Source: Saprospiraceae bacterium | Lineage (GTDB): Bacteria > Bacteroidota > Bacteroidia > Chitinophagales > Saprospiraceae | Reading direction: 5' to 3' | Assembly (NCBI GenBank): GCA_020629965.1 | Contig: JAHDCG010000058.1 | Coordinates: 1 to 33,387 of the forward strand | Length of the DNA stretch: 33,387 bases | Part shown: piece after piece, positions 1 to 8,651 of the stretch | How the letters are laid out: each line of letters begins with the position of its first letter | Position numbering within the stretch: position 1 is the stretch's first letter | Notes under the pieces: generated by a model | Seen by the model: only the letters and a program-made list of their open reading frames with translations | What the model was told of the DNA's origin: nothing | Databases searched by the model: none | Translations under genes and position numbers: made by a program

Positions 1-121
1 TATAGACAAGTGACGAAAAAACAGGGAAAATGTCGCCGATAGCTTAAAAAACGGTAATAGACAAAGTATAGACAAGTGACGAAAAAACAGGGAAAATGTC
101 GCCGATAGCTTAAAAAACGGT
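1..121. repeat. Two 55-bp direct repeats, 66-bp period
   Basis: Bases 1-55 and 67-121 are identical by eye, separated by the 11-bp spacer 56-66. After the second copy the sequence diverges. The first copy starts at the window edge, so the array may extend further left. No coding sequence is evident in it. It lies beyond the terminator of the 241-1233 gene. Two visible copies are too few to name a repeat class. Confidence 0.85.
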
Positions 122-185
122 GTTTAAAGTAGGTTCAGTCCTCGTTTTTCGATCATATAAAAAGCCGATTACAAAAAAAGAAAGA

Positions 186-209
186 AAGACACAAAATGAA
201 TTGTGTCTT
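186..209 (-). terminator. Intrinsic terminator of the 241-1233 gene
   Basis: The 9-bp arms 186-194 and 201-209 (AAGACACAA / TTGTGTCTT) enclose a 6-nt loop. On the minus strand the stem is followed by a T-rich run (complement of the A-rich 172-187). It lies about 30 bp after the stop codon at 241, as expected for a rho-independent terminator. Confidence 0.75.
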
Positions 210-240
210 CCCTTATTTAATATTGTATGAAATTCAAATT

Positions 241-1233
241 TTATTGCTTGACGAATTTCACGGTTTCTTTTTCCTTACCCGCATCCGCCGTCAAAAAGTA
301 TAAACCCTGCGGTAAATTTCTGACATCTATCTGCGCGGTATGCACGCCCGCAGCAATGGTTTGTACGGTTACAATTTTTCCGGTTTGGTCGAAAACGGTG
401 ACCTTTGTAGGTGCATCATTTTGGTAATTTACCTGCATAAAGTCACGGACGAGCGTCGGCTGCACGGACAAAATATTTTCTTTGCGTACCTCCACGGTCA
501 GCACTTCGCTCAAGCTGAAGGCACCGTCGAAGTCGATTTGGCGGAGGCGGTAGTAGTTTTTGCCTGCCACCGGAGCGGCGTGAGAAAAAACGTAATCCTG
601 TACCTCGTAAGTCGTACCGTTGCCGTCGATAAAGTCTAACTTCGTAAAGTTACGTCCGTCGGTGGCGTGTTCTACGGCAAAGCCCGCGTTATCGAGTTCG
701 GTGGCGGTTTGCCATTGCAGTGCGACTGCACCTTTCGCGTCATTTTGTGCCTTGAAAGCGGTCATTTCTACGGGCAAAACCGTGCAGCTTCCGCTTGCAT
801 TCGAGCAGGTTTCCCAGTATTCGTTGCCGGTTGCTCCCGCCTGATTAACACCGACAAATTTTTCTCTGCCCAAAGGAGTTGCCATGGAAGAGCAGCCGCT
901 GTTATCGACGGAAGACAAATTCTCGTCCGTGCCGCCGACGCTGTAGCGGTATTGTGCGTACAAAGTACCGGGATTGCCCGCGTTCGGGTGTGTGAAAGTG
1001 AAAGTCCAAACGTTATCACCGTCAGGATCGCTCATGGCAAAAGGGCCGGTGGCAATCGTACCGCCGGGCACGTTACTGTTGATAGTACCGATGACCGAGA
1101 CCGTACCGGGTACGGGAGGTGTTGCTTCACAGTCGGACGGTCTCAAATCCAAGGTAAAGGTGAGGGTAGTTTGTGCGTGCAGCGTTATTGCGCACAGCAA
1201 AACGGTAAGCAGGCTAAAGTAGATTTTTTGCAT
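241..1233 (-). CDS. Secreted T9SS type A sorting-domain protein
   Basis: A 330-aa protein with a signal peptide ending near LHAQ (residue 21). Residues about 22-145 form a beta-rich domain with DPDGDNVWTFTF and a following Y-R-Y, reminiscent of starch-binding or E-set domains; its ligand is not recognisable. Residues about 153-250 are the common Bacteroidota module that begins LPVE-type and contains WQTATELDNAGFAVE and YYRLRQIDFDG. It normally precedes a sorting tail. The last ~75 residues are a type A C-terminal sorting domain ending in KFVKQ, so export by T9SS is expected. It lies downstream of a GH50 gene on the same strand, but a 377-bp gap with its own candidate regulatory box suggests a separate transcript. 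A carbohydrate-binding role is only a guess. Confidence 0.8.
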   Translation of the reverse strand: MQKIYFSLLTVLLCAITLHAQTTLTFTLDLRPSDCEATPPVPGTVSVIGTINSNVPGGTIATGPFAMSDPDGDNVWTFTFTHPNAGNPGTLYAQYRYSVGGTDENLSSVDNSGCSSMATPLGREKFVGVNQAGATGNEYWETCSNASGSCTVLPVEMTAFKAQNDAKGAVALQWQTATELDNAGFAVEHATDGRNFTKLDFIDGNGTTYEVQDYVFSHAAPVAGKNYYRLRQIDFDGAFSLSEVLTVEVRKENILSVQPTLVRDFMQVNYQNDAPTKVTVFDQTGKIVTVQTIAAGVHTAQIDVRNLPQGLYFLTADAGKEKETVKFVKQ

Positions 1234-1405
1234 TTGTCATAAGTTTTTGTGATGCCGTCGCTTGTCATTGTACGGCTATCCGGTTTTGAAAAAAAAAGCT
1301 AAATTTCTTTCCCCAAAACTACTTTCATAACACAACAATTTCGTGTTTACGGGATAGATAAAACATAGACAAAATGCGCTTGTCCGCTCGCTTTCCGCGT
1401 TTTTT

Positions 1406-1423
1406 GCGGATAAAAACCGGACG
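1406..1423 (-). promoter_or_regulatory. Candidate regulon box, weak copy (upstream of 241-1233)
   Basis: The minus strand reads CGTCCGG-TTTT-TATCCGC, three differences from TGTCCGG-TTTT-TGTCCGG. It is in the coding orientation of the downstream gene and lies 172 bp upstream of its ATG. It is the least certain of the six boxes. Confidence 0.45.
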
Positions 1424-1459
1424 CAGGTCTTAAAAGCGGTACTGATGTTAAATCAAATG

Positions 1460-1574
1460 CCGTGTAACAAAAGTTTATTTGACTTTTGTCGTTTAAGAAT
1501 TTAGTAAGTTTAGGCGTTTAGAACGAGCCTCACAGCTAAACGACAAAACATTTAAACTGACTTTTGTTACGCGG
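1460..1574. repeat. Long imperfect inverted repeat
   Basis: Left arm 1460-1495 and right arm 1537-1574 pair over roughly 36 positions with few mismatches. The outer 15 bp (CCGTGTAACAAAAGT versus CCGCGTAACAAAAGT) differ at one base, and the inner TTTTGTCGTTTA is exact. The loop of about 41 nt has a small internal AGGC/GCCT hairpin. It begins 37 bp after the GH50 stop. It could be a MITE-like insertion or a large terminator/RNA-stability hairpin; no clear target-site duplication is visible. Confidence 0.7.
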
Positions 1575-1610
1575 TATTAAACCTGTGCCGGGTGAAAAAT
1601 TAGGCTGATT

Positions 1611-3782
1611 TTATTTAACAGTTCGCAAATTTACCGCAGCGGATTTTGTTTGTATTTTGTTATTTAAACGATATTCAAACAAGCCGTAATTGACCGCGCG
1701 CGCCGAGTCAATGAGTTCTTCATAAGGTGTGTCGCAATTATTGATAAAGCCGACGTTGTAATTTTCGCCGTCTTCGCGTCCCGTCGGAGCTTCGTCCATG
1801 TATTGAAACCAGTGTGCGCCGACGATTGCGGGGTTGTCGAGTGCGCTTTTGATGTAATCTCGGTACATTTCGCCGCGCTGTTCCTGACTTTCGGCGGCTT
1901 TTACGCCTTTATGAAATGCCCCTCTGTCTAATGCGCCGAAGTGAAATTCGCCGATCATAATCGGCTTATCGACACCGGCGGGCAGGGCTACATTGGCAAC
2001 GCTGTATTCGTATTTGTTAAAACTGACAATATCGAGATATTCGGCGGCGGCGGTGAGGGTGGCCTCGTTGTTTGCCCAGGCAAAACGGCAGCCGAGATAG
2101 AGTTGGTTGGGGGCGACACGCTTCAATTCTTCGTTGACAATGCGGAAATAGGTGCGCGCGATTTTTGAGTAAAAAGCGTGTAAATCTTCCTCGGCGGCGG
2201 CGCGGTCGGGGGTCGTCGTGTCGTGCGCGAATGCCTCCCATGAAAGGTGGTTGGTGTTCCATTTGCGATTAAGGTTATTGATGCTCTTGTACTTGGCTTT
2301 CAAGTCGTTGACAAACTCGATTTTGGCAGGCTGATTGGCGGGACTGCGCAGGGTGCCTTCGGCTAAAGAACCCGATTTACCCCACGACATTTCATTATCG
2401 ACAAAGTAGCCGATGCACCACGGGTCGTTCGCGCCTTCTTTTTGACTTTCGACGGATTTGCGGACGGTGAGGCGAAAATTCGGGTCGAATACATCATGAA
2501 ATTTGCCCCAAAAACCCTGCGAACCCTCGATTTTTGGGGTATCTCTAATCCAAATCGAACCGACATAAGGTGTTTTTTGCATTTGCGTCGCGCCGTTATC
2601 CGACACAAAACCAATCGTATTAAAACCCCAACTGCGCAGCCGAGTATGGATGTTATTCTGAAAATCGCTCAGCCAAGTGTCGCCGTATTTTTTGTACAAA
2701 TTGGCTTGATAAAATTGGTAAGCATCGTAAGGCACTTTATCTTGGTAAAAGCCGTGTGAAGCCCACCTGCCTTTATCGTAAAACTGCCCGAGTTCCGGGT
2801 CGTCTTTCGTCGGCAAATCCGCAAAATAATGTTCACGTCCTTCCGTGCCCGAGATGCCCGCATTCGATGCCATACAGTTCATGCCGACCGTCCAAAAAAG
2901 ACGGCCTTCCGGGTCAATCATCCACCATTTACCGTCGCGCTTTTCGGTGCGAAACCAACCCGTTGCTTCCGATTTCGGTCCTGCCGTCCAGCCGCCGTAT
3001 TGGTTTCTGTTCTTTGGTTCGACGTTAGCGGCAATGTCTTTTTGTTCTTTTTCGCGCATCGTTTTTAAGTCCTCGCGCTTGTGAATTTTGTTATTCCAAT
3101 CGCTGTGTACGTGTTGCCCGAATTCGTCGATAAAGGGGAAAAAGTCAGTCGTATCGCGGGTTGTCAGTTGACCCGTGGCGCGTACATTATCAATTAAAAA
3201 GTCGTTTTCGGAAGTCGCGTAGCGCGAGCGGAAGGTTATCTCCTGAATGGCGGCAATGTCCGTTTTTAACTTGCCCGGTGCGCCGCGCATGCCTACGATA
3301 TCGAGCTGCGGCTCGTGTACCCACGGCGTCCACGCGAGGTCAACGGTAATGGTTTTGCTTTCGCCGGGCAGCAAATCCATGTAGTCCGAGCAGTACCAGC
3401 GTTTCAGTCCGTCGGGGTCGTTACCGACAAACATTTCTACCTGTATTTCCTCGTCGCCCGCGTTGGTTACGTCGGCTTTGACTTGGTGATAGCCCTTGAG
3501 ATTCCATGGTTTATCGGCAGCGGCTAAGAGTTTTACCCCCGGTTCGATGTGGTCGGTGCCGTTGGTGACGTGCAGGGCGTTTCCGTCCGCTCCGGCGATG
3601 AGTTTAAAGACGGCATCCTGCGGAAAAACCGTTTTTTCGTCGAAGTCGGTTTCAAAGTCAAAAAGCACCAAGTCTTTTTTAACGGATACCTTCGAAGCGG
3701 AAGAAGTCGCACAGCTCGACCAATAGGCAAGAAAGGCACAAAACACGAGAAAACAGGAGAGAAACAGAATATTCTTTTTCAT
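1611..3782 (-). CDS. GH50 beta-agarase-like glycoside hydrolase (copy 1)
   Basis: A 723-aa protein with an N-terminal hydrophobic segment ending WSSC (C24), a possible but non-canonical lipobox. Residues about 38-205 form a beta-sandwich carbohydrate-binding-like domain. The GH50 (beta/alpha)8 catalytic region follows from about residue 215. Landmarks are IDEFGQ (218-223), GGWTAGP (263-269), WMIDPEGRLFWTVG (287-300), VDNEMSWG with the predicted acid/base E464, and IGEFHFGALDRG with the predicted nucleophile E612. HWFQYMDE and DGENYNVGF near the C terminus are also family-typical. Characterised GH50 enzymes are mostly exo- or endo-beta-agarases releasing neoagaro-oligosaccharides. Exact substrate (agarose, porphyran or a related galactan) cannot be read from sequence. 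It is preceded by a strong copy of the regulon box and paralogous to 28250-30586. Confidence 0.87.
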   Translation of the reverse strand: MKKNILFLSCFLVFCAFLAYWSSCATSSASKVSVKKDLVLFDFETDFDEKTVFPQDAVFKLIAGADGNALHVTNGTDHIEPGVKLLAAADKPWNLKGYHQVKADVTNAGDEEIQVEMFVGNDPDGLKRWYCSDYMDLLPGESKTITVDLAWTPWVHEPQLDIVGMRGAPGKLKTDIAAIQEITFRSRYATSENDFLIDNVRATGQLTTRDTTDFFPFIDEFGQHVHSDWNNKIHKREDLKTMREKEQKDIAANVEPKNRNQYGGWTAGPKSEATGWFRTEKRDGKWWMIDPEGRLFWTVGMNCMASNAGISGTEGREHYFADLPTKDDPELGQFYDKGRWASHGFYQDKVPYDAYQFYQANLYKKYGDTWLSDFQNNIHTRLRSWGFNTIGFVSDNGATQMQKTPYVGSIWIRDTPKIEGSQGFWGKFHDVFDPNFRLTVRKSVESQKEGANDPWCIGYFVDNEMSWGKSGSLAEGTLRSPANQPAKIEFVNDLKAKYKSINNLNRKWNTNHLSWEAFAHDTTTPDRAAAEEDLHAFYSKIARTYFRIVNEELKRVAPNQLYLGCRFAWANNEATLTAAAEYLDIVSFNKYEYSVANVALPAGVDKPIMIGEFHFGALDRGAFHKGVKAAESQEQRGEMYRDYIKSALDNPAIVGAHWFQYMDEAPTGREDGENYNVGFINNCDTPYEELIDSARAVNYGLFEYRLNNKIQTKSAAVNLRTVK

Positions 3783-3859
3783 GGAAAATTGGTTTGAAAG
3801 ATGTCTTTTATCCGAAAAACCAAATTAGGGTGAAGGAGACAGGCGGGAAAAGAAGGGGG

Positions 3860-3877
3860 CTTGACAAAAACCGGACA
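3860..3877 (-). promoter_or_regulatory. Candidate regulon box upstream of GH50 copy 1
   Basis: The minus strand reads TGTCCGG-TTTT-TGTCAAG. Its proximal edge is 77 bp from the GH50 ATG, the same distance as at the second GH50 gene (30664-30681). The 7-bp halves repeat directly with an 11-bp pitch. Confidence 0.65.
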
Positions 3878-3976
3878 GGGGGGAATTGGAGTATTTTTTA
3901 GCGAAAAACTATTTTGCTACGGATTTCGTTTTTTCTGTACAGACATTGTATTTTTACAAAAAATTAAATCTATATC

Positions 3977-4219
3977 ATGGCAATTATCATTTCAGACGAT
4001 TTAATCGGCAAAACCGGGCTGTCGGAAAAAGAATTGAAAACGGACTTTGCGTGTTGGCTGTACGCACAGGAAAAATTATCATTGGCACGTGGTGCCGCTT
4101 TCTTAGGTATTACGCGCATGGAAATGCAAGAAGAGTTGTCGAAAAGAGAGATAAATATTCACTATTCGGAAGCGGATGTGATGGAGGATTTATCGAATTT
4201 GAGTAAAATTATGAACTGA
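3977..4219 (+). CDS. UPF0175 family small protein
   Basis: An 80-aa protein. Residues 18-55 match the UPF0175 pattern: an acidic start, LYAQEKLSLARGAAFLGITR as the helix-turn region, then MEMQEELSKREINIHYSEAD and an acidic tail. UPF0175 proteins are often antitoxin-like and paired with a downstream PIN-type (DUF3368) toxin. Here the next gene is convergent and unrelated, so it is an orphan. The ATG at 3977 follows an AT-rich leader with TATTTTTA at 3949-3956, one base off the Bacteroidota -7 box TAnnTTTG. Confidence 0.8.
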   Translation: MAIIISDDLIGKTGLSEKELKTDFACWLYAQEKLSLARGAAFLGITRMEMQEELSKREINIHYSEADVMEDLSNLSKIMN

Positions 4220-4253
4220 TTTTTGAATTGATTACGAGTTGATTTTTACGCCA

Positions 4254-4286
4254 CAAGAGCTACTACCTTTCCAAAAGACAGTAGCT
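4254..4286. terminator. Bidirectional hairpin between convergent genes (copy A)
   Basis: AGCTACT (4258-4264) pairs with AGTAGCT (4280-4286), and the pairing continues inward through CCTTT/AAAAG. It sits between the 3' ends of the UPF0175 gene and the 4301-6028 gene, so it can serve both; a TTTT follows on the plus strand. A related hairpin lies at 28201-28232. Confidence 0.65.
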
Positions 4287-4300
4287 TTTCTGCTTTAAAA

Positions 4301-6028
4301 TCACCCCTTAAAAAACGACCCAAAAAACACTTCCTCCCCCGTAACCTTCACCAAAAAATACCCCGACGGCAACCCACTCACATCAAGCTGCACTTTACCT
4401 GTCTGCTGCTCATATTGCTGCGTAAAAAGTAGTTGACCCGCCACAGAATAGACCTCCACGATAAAATCACTCGCTTGCAAAGCCTCCGTTTGAACAGTCA
4501 GCACCGATTGCACGGGATTTGGAAAAACAATCAAAGTGTTTCGATTGTCGGAAGGGTTAAAAATCCCCGTCGTGCCGCCGTAATTCAGTCCGCTTTCCGC
4601 CGTCCCGCCCTCGGTTATGGTGTAGTGTTGATTCAAAGCGGGCAAAGCGAAAGTCTCTTCTTCGCCCGTTGTCCATTCAACGGTCAAACTCTCGACCGCC
4701 GTTGCCTCGCCCAAACCGATGTGCTGCATCAGCGTACTTTGACTTGACCAACTGCTTCCTGCGGTTACCTCATGATAGTGTAAAACGCCTGTATTGTCCA
4801 AAAGCGAAATTTTTGCGCCGACGGCATCGCGATTGCTTGTCGTTCCGACTAATTTCAGAGTAACCCAACTGCCCGCTCGTTCCGCATTTTTGTACAACTT
4901 TACTCCCGCTTCTGCATTGCGATTAGCGACTAAAATATCCGTATTTCCGTCTAAATCATAATCAAAATGCGCCGCGCCGTAGCTGTTTTCCGTACTGCAA
5001 ACGGAATTATCCGTTTCTGCTTTTTCAAATGTCGAGTCACCCGCATTGCGGTACAAAACATTGGGTGCGGCACTGATGGTATTGCCGTTTGCTACGTAGA
5101 TGTCTTCGTGTCCGTCATTGTCAAAATCCAAAAAGAAAGTACCCCAACCCATGCCGCCGTCATCGACCGCCGCCGATTCGGAAATTTCCGTGAAAGTCCC
5201 GTTGCCGTTGTTTAATAACAAGATGTTTGCCCACAAATTGGCAATGTAAATATCCAACCAACCGTCGTGATTGACGTCGCCGACATCCACGCCCATGCCG
5301 AAGCTCGCCGTATTTGCCTCCGTCGCCGCGCCGACTTCCGTAAAGCTGCCCGTGCCGTCGTTTTGATACAGGAAATTGGGATTATTACCGTCATGCACGA
5401 GGTACAAATCCGCGTCACCGTCTTTGTCATAATCGAAAAAAATCGTACCCATTGCCTGTCCCGAGTCCAATGCGCCCGCCGCGAAAGTATAATTGGTAAA
5501 AGTCAAATCGCCGTTGTTTAGATACAGCACATTTTCCGTCGCAAAATTTGAAATATACACATCCAAAAAGCCGTCGCCGTTCACGTCCGCCATATTGACC
5601 GATTTGGGAAATCCCTGCTGGTAAATGCCCGCCGCAAAGCTGATTTCGCTGAAGGTTTCGTTCCCGTTGTTGAGATAAAGTCGGTCGGCTTCCGATTTAT
5701 TACCGACGTATAAATCGACGAATCCGTCGTTGTTTAAATCACCCCAAACCGCCGCCTGTGTGTATATGTCCGCGTCCGCTAAAATGCCCGCCGTTGCGGT
5801 AATTTCGGTGAAAGTCGCGTCGCCGTTGTTGCGGTACAGCGCATTTTCGGAAACGGTATTGCAGACAAAAAAGTCGTCATAACCATCGTTGTTGAAGTCG
5901 CCGACGGCTATGCTTTCGTTGTCGGCGGTCAGGTTGATGCCGGCCTCCGTGCTGCGGTCGGTGTAGCCGTCTTGTGCCTGTGCGAGTAAGCAGAATAAAA
6001 GGAGGAAATACGTGAATTTATATTTCAT
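4301..6028 (-). CDS. Secreted FG-GAP/VCBS repeat protein with ASPIC/UnbV and T9SS tail
   Basis: A 575-aa protein with a signal peptide ending near AQAQ (residue 19). Seven FG-GAP/VCBS calcium-loop motifs (for example DFNNDGYDD, DLNNDGFVD, DVNGDGFLD, DYDKDGDAD, DVNHDGWLD) are spaced about 50 residues apart between residues 44 and 370. This spacing is consistent with a seven-bladed beta-propeller. Residues 387-470 are an ASPIC/UnbV domain (LVGTTSNRDAVGAKI and the HIGLG motif). From about 500 to the end is a type A sorting domain starting VFPNPV. It ends the operon 7 bp after the cytochrome gene 6036-8651. Function unknown; calcium binding and surface display follow from the domains. Confidence 0.87.
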   Translation of the reverse strand: MKYKFTYFLLLFCLLAQAQDGYTDRSTEAGINLTADNESIAVGDFNNDGYDDFFVCNTVSENALYRNNGDATFTEITATAGILADADIYTQAAVWGDLNNDGFVDLYVGNKSEADRLYLNNGNETFSEISFAAGIYQQGFPKSVNMADVNGDGFLDVYISNFATENVLYLNNGDLTFTNYTFAAGALDSGQAMGTIFFDYDKDGDADLYLVHDGNNPNFLYQNDGTGSFTEVGAATEANTASFGMGVDVGDVNHDGWLDIYIANLWANILLLNNGNGTFTEISESAAVDDGGMGWGTFFLDFDNDGHEDIYVANGNTISAAPNVLYRNAGDSTFEKAETDNSVCSTENSYGAAHFDYDLDGNTDILVANRNAEAGVKLYKNAERAGSWVTLKLVGTTSNRDAVGAKISLLDNTGVLHYHEVTAGSSWSSQSTLMQHIGLGEATAVESLTVEWTTGEEETFALPALNQHYTITEGGTAESGLNYGGTTGIFNPSDNRNTLIVFPNPVQSVLTVQTEALQASDFIVEVYSVAGQLLFTQQYEQQTGKVQLDVSGLPSGYFLVKVTGEEVFFGSFFKG

Positions 6029-6035
6029 AGTTTGA

Positions 6036-8651
6036 TTATTTTATTCCGTGAAAATGCACCGTCTGCGCTTCTCGATTTATGATTTTATTTTTCTTTTTAA
6101 AAGCCGCAATCATCAATTCTTCCTGCTCCCGGGGTCGATAAAATTCATACTTTTCTAACCACTCCGCCGCCTCTTTTTCCGCGCCCGTCGCATTTTTCAA
6201 CAGCATCATGCGGTAGATGACCGTATAATTTTCGGGATTGATTGTCAATGCACTTTGCAGCATTGCCTCGGCTTTTTCGTAGTCATTTATTTGATAATAA
6301 ATCTGACCCAAATCCGCTAAAAGTTGTACGTCTTCCGGATAAATTTTCAGCAACCGAACCCAATAAACGAGCGACTCGTCAAAGCGGCCTTGTACAAAAT
6401 ATGTCTGCCCCAAAAAGTAGGTAACTGTATTATTCTCGGGAAAACGGTTCTGCAAATCGCTCAATATTTCTTCTGCCGCAAACACGTTACCCTCCGCGAG
6501 CAAAGCACGCGCCCGGTTCAATTCTCCGTCCGGTCGAGCCGGAGCCAGTGTACTCACTTTTTTAAAAATTGCGTCGGCTTTTCTGTAATTTTCTTCCCGC
6601 AATAAGGCAATGCCGTAGTTGTTGTACCTCTGCCACAAAGGCGTTTGACTTACACCCGCGTCGGTCGTATTTTTCACGGCGGAAGTCAAAGTAATCACCG
6701 GAATTTCGGGCGCAAGCCCCTTCTCATATATCCAATCCTTAATCGCCTGCACCTCCCGATTTTTTGCAACGGTCGTCGAGTCGGCAAAGGTGAAATTGTT
6801 GATTGCCGCGTTAAATTTTCGGTAGTTCAGCCGCGCTTGAATTTCGCTGACTTCCGCCCCCGGCGGCACCGCAAACCGGTAGCGCACAATATGGCTCAAG
6901 CCCGAAGGAATCGCCCCTTTATAAGCCGTCGCTCGCCAGTCGTGTACGTTTCTGCGGTCGATGACACCGCCTCTTTCATCCAACAAAATCGCTTTGAAAA
7001 AATGCGCCGTGCTGTCCGTATTGCCGCCCGCGTCCGTATCGCCCGAGACGAAAACCGTTTTTCCGGCTTTATCGGTTGCCTTTACCTCTAACCACATTTC
7101 GTTGGAATCATTCGTGCCGGAGGGTAAACTGTGACCCGTGTTTTTGTTGCGTACCACGATTTCCAAGACCACTTCATCTCCCGCTTTTATCGGCGGTAAC
7201 ACTTCCGTCGGTTCGAGTTCCCGGTCATTGATTATTACCGAAAAAATATCCGTTTCCGCCACGTCGTTTTGCAAATATGCCCGCACCGCGTCGAGTTGTT
7301 GCGGATGATTGTTCAGTACCGGTAATGCCGTATTCGCTGCCGCAAAACGGTGATTTTTGATGTAGCCGTCGTCATTTCCCGCATCTTGCGAAGGCACTTT
7401 TTGCATGTGACAGGAAATACAATTTTCCTCGGCACGGCTGTAAAAAGCACGCGGATGTTTGCCCGAAAACGCCGTGCCGTACCAGTCATCGTAGTGATTT
7501 TGTCCGCGCTTCCAACGGTAGTCGTTGACCTGCGGCGGCACGGAAACCTTGTGGCAGGTCGCACAAAATTCGTCGCTAGATAAGTAAGGACTCGACAGCG
7601 ACGCGCCGTGCGGCTCGGGTTTTGTACGAATAAAAAAGCGACGCAAATCCGCATGCTCACCGAAAACCGTGCGTCCCAGTGCCTCATAACCGGGGTCGTC
7701 GATGATGTAATTTCCGTTGCCCGTCACGTCGGTTGCCGACTCGACGGCGTGGCAACTCAAACAGGTAATTCCCTTTTCCGCCTGCGGATGATTAACGAAA
7801 AAGTCCTTTTCCGCGTTTTGCATTTCGCCCGTCAGCAGCAGCAGCGGGTCGTGGCAAGAGGCACACCAACGCGCCTTTTCCGTACCGTTGTCCGCCAACA
7901 TGACCTCAATGGATTTTTGATAATACGGATTATTGAAAGAAGAAAAATGATGCGCCGACTCGTTCCATTGCGTATGAATGTCGGGGTGACAACCCGCCTC
8001 GCCGCAAGACGCGGAATTGTCCAAAACGGCGGGGTCTAAGTAATGCGCCCCCGCGACTACGGCCGCACCGGGGGCAAACGCGTCCGCAGTTTTTTCCGCG
8101 CCCTTTTGCTCAATCGGCAGAGAAATCAAGACCGCCAAAGCAAAAAGCAAGTGAGAAATAAACAACGTTTTGAAGAAAGGGTGCTGCCGAGTTCCGCTGC
8201 GACGCACGACCCTCGGCGCGGGCGGCTTGTAAAAGTGAAAATGCTGTTTGCGCCGTAATTTTAAATGTATAAAAAATCCGAGTACCGTTACCGCTACCGA
8301 AGCCAAATGCACATTTAATATCGAATTTTTTTGCGGAGTCAAATCGGTATCGTACAGCAGAAAACCCGTGATTATCGTCGTCGCCAACGAAAGTGTAAGA
8401 AACAAGCCCGCCGCCGTTGCCGCGTAGTTTTGGCGGTGCGGCATAGTCTTCAGATGCGGGTACAGAAACAAAAGTAAAGGCAGAATGACAACCGTGCCCG
8501 CCGCAATGTGAAACAACAAAGTACCGCGATACGCCGCAAAAAGTTGATTGAAATCCAACGCGAACAACAGGAGACTGTTGACCAGGAGGGTCGCGTACAG
8601 ACCCAACAGCACCATAATTCGATTGGCTTGCCGACGGTTGTTTTTCTTCAT
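6036..8651 (-). CDS. Membrane-anchored pentaheme cytochrome c with TPR repeats
   Basis: An 871-aa protein. Five hydrophobic helices lie at about residues 12-32, 43-65, 74-100, 112-132 and 160-178, with histidines H48, H115 and H129 in or near the second and fourth that could hold heme b. A periplasmic domain carries five heme-c motifs: an unusual CGEAGCH (C216-H222, CX4CH), then CASCH (263), CLSCH (297), CATCH (363) and CISCH (411). Residues about 455-660 are a beta-sandwich with NTGHSLPSG, a pattern shared by multiheme cytochromes. Residues about 690-850 contain TPR helices. The start overlaps the upstream stop as ATGA, implying translational coupling, and the 4301 gene starts 7 bp after its stop. 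Electron transfer across the inner membrane to a periplasmic partner is inferred; the partner is unknown. Confidence 0.85.
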   Translation of the reverse strand: MKKNNRRQANRIMVLLGLYATLLVNSLLLFALDFNQLFAAYRGTLLFHIAAGTVVILPLLLFLYPHLKTMPHRQNYAATAAGLFLTLSLATTIITGFLLYDTDLTPQKNSILNVHLASVAVTVLGFFIHLKLRRKQHFHFYKPPAPRVVRRSGTRQHPFFKTLFISHLLFALAVLISLPIEQKGAEKTADAFAPGAAVVAGAHYLDPAVLDNSASCGEAGCHPDIHTQWNESAHHFSSFNNPYYQKSIEVMLADNGTEKARWCASCHDPLLLLTGEMQNAEKDFFVNHPQAEKGITCLSCHAVESATDVTGNGNYIIDDPGYEALGRTVFGEHADLRRFFIRTKPEPHGASLSSPYLSSDEFCATCHKVSVPPQVNDYRWKRGQNHYDDWYGTAFSGKHPRAFYSRAEENCISCHMQKVPSQDAGNDDGYIKNHRFAAANTALPVLNNHPQQLDAVRAYLQNDVAETDIFSVIINDRELEPTEVLPPIKAGDEVVLEIVVRNKNTGHSLPSGTNDSNEMWLEVKATDKAGKTVFVSGDTDAGGNTDSTAHFFKAILLDERGGVIDRRNVHDWRATAYKGAIPSGLSHIVRYRFAVPPGAEVSEIQARLNYRKFNAAINNFTFADSTTVAKNREVQAIKDWIYEKGLAPEIPVITLTSAVKNTTDAGVSQTPLWQRYNNYGIALLREENYRKADAIFKKVSTLAPARPDGELNRARALLAEGNVFAAEEILSDLQNRFPENNTVTYFLGQTYFVQGRFDESLVYWVRLLKIYPEDVQLLADLGQIYYQINDYEKAEAMLQSALTINPENYTVIYRMMLLKNATGAEKEAAEWLEKYEFYRPREQEELMIAAFKKKNKIINREAQTVHFHGIK

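Larger units (their letters stand above)
1234..1610. other. Intergenic region with regulatory box and long inverted repeat
   Basis: No gene is supported in these 377 bp. They hold the upstream region of the 241-1233 gene, a divergent copy of the 18-bp regulatory box (1406-1423) and a long inverted repeat (1460-1574) just after the stop codon of the GH50 gene. Confidence 0.7.

Noticed and set aside
1-121. CRISPR-like repeat
   Set aside because: Only two copies, a 55-bp unit and an 11-bp spacer; no cas gene nearby.
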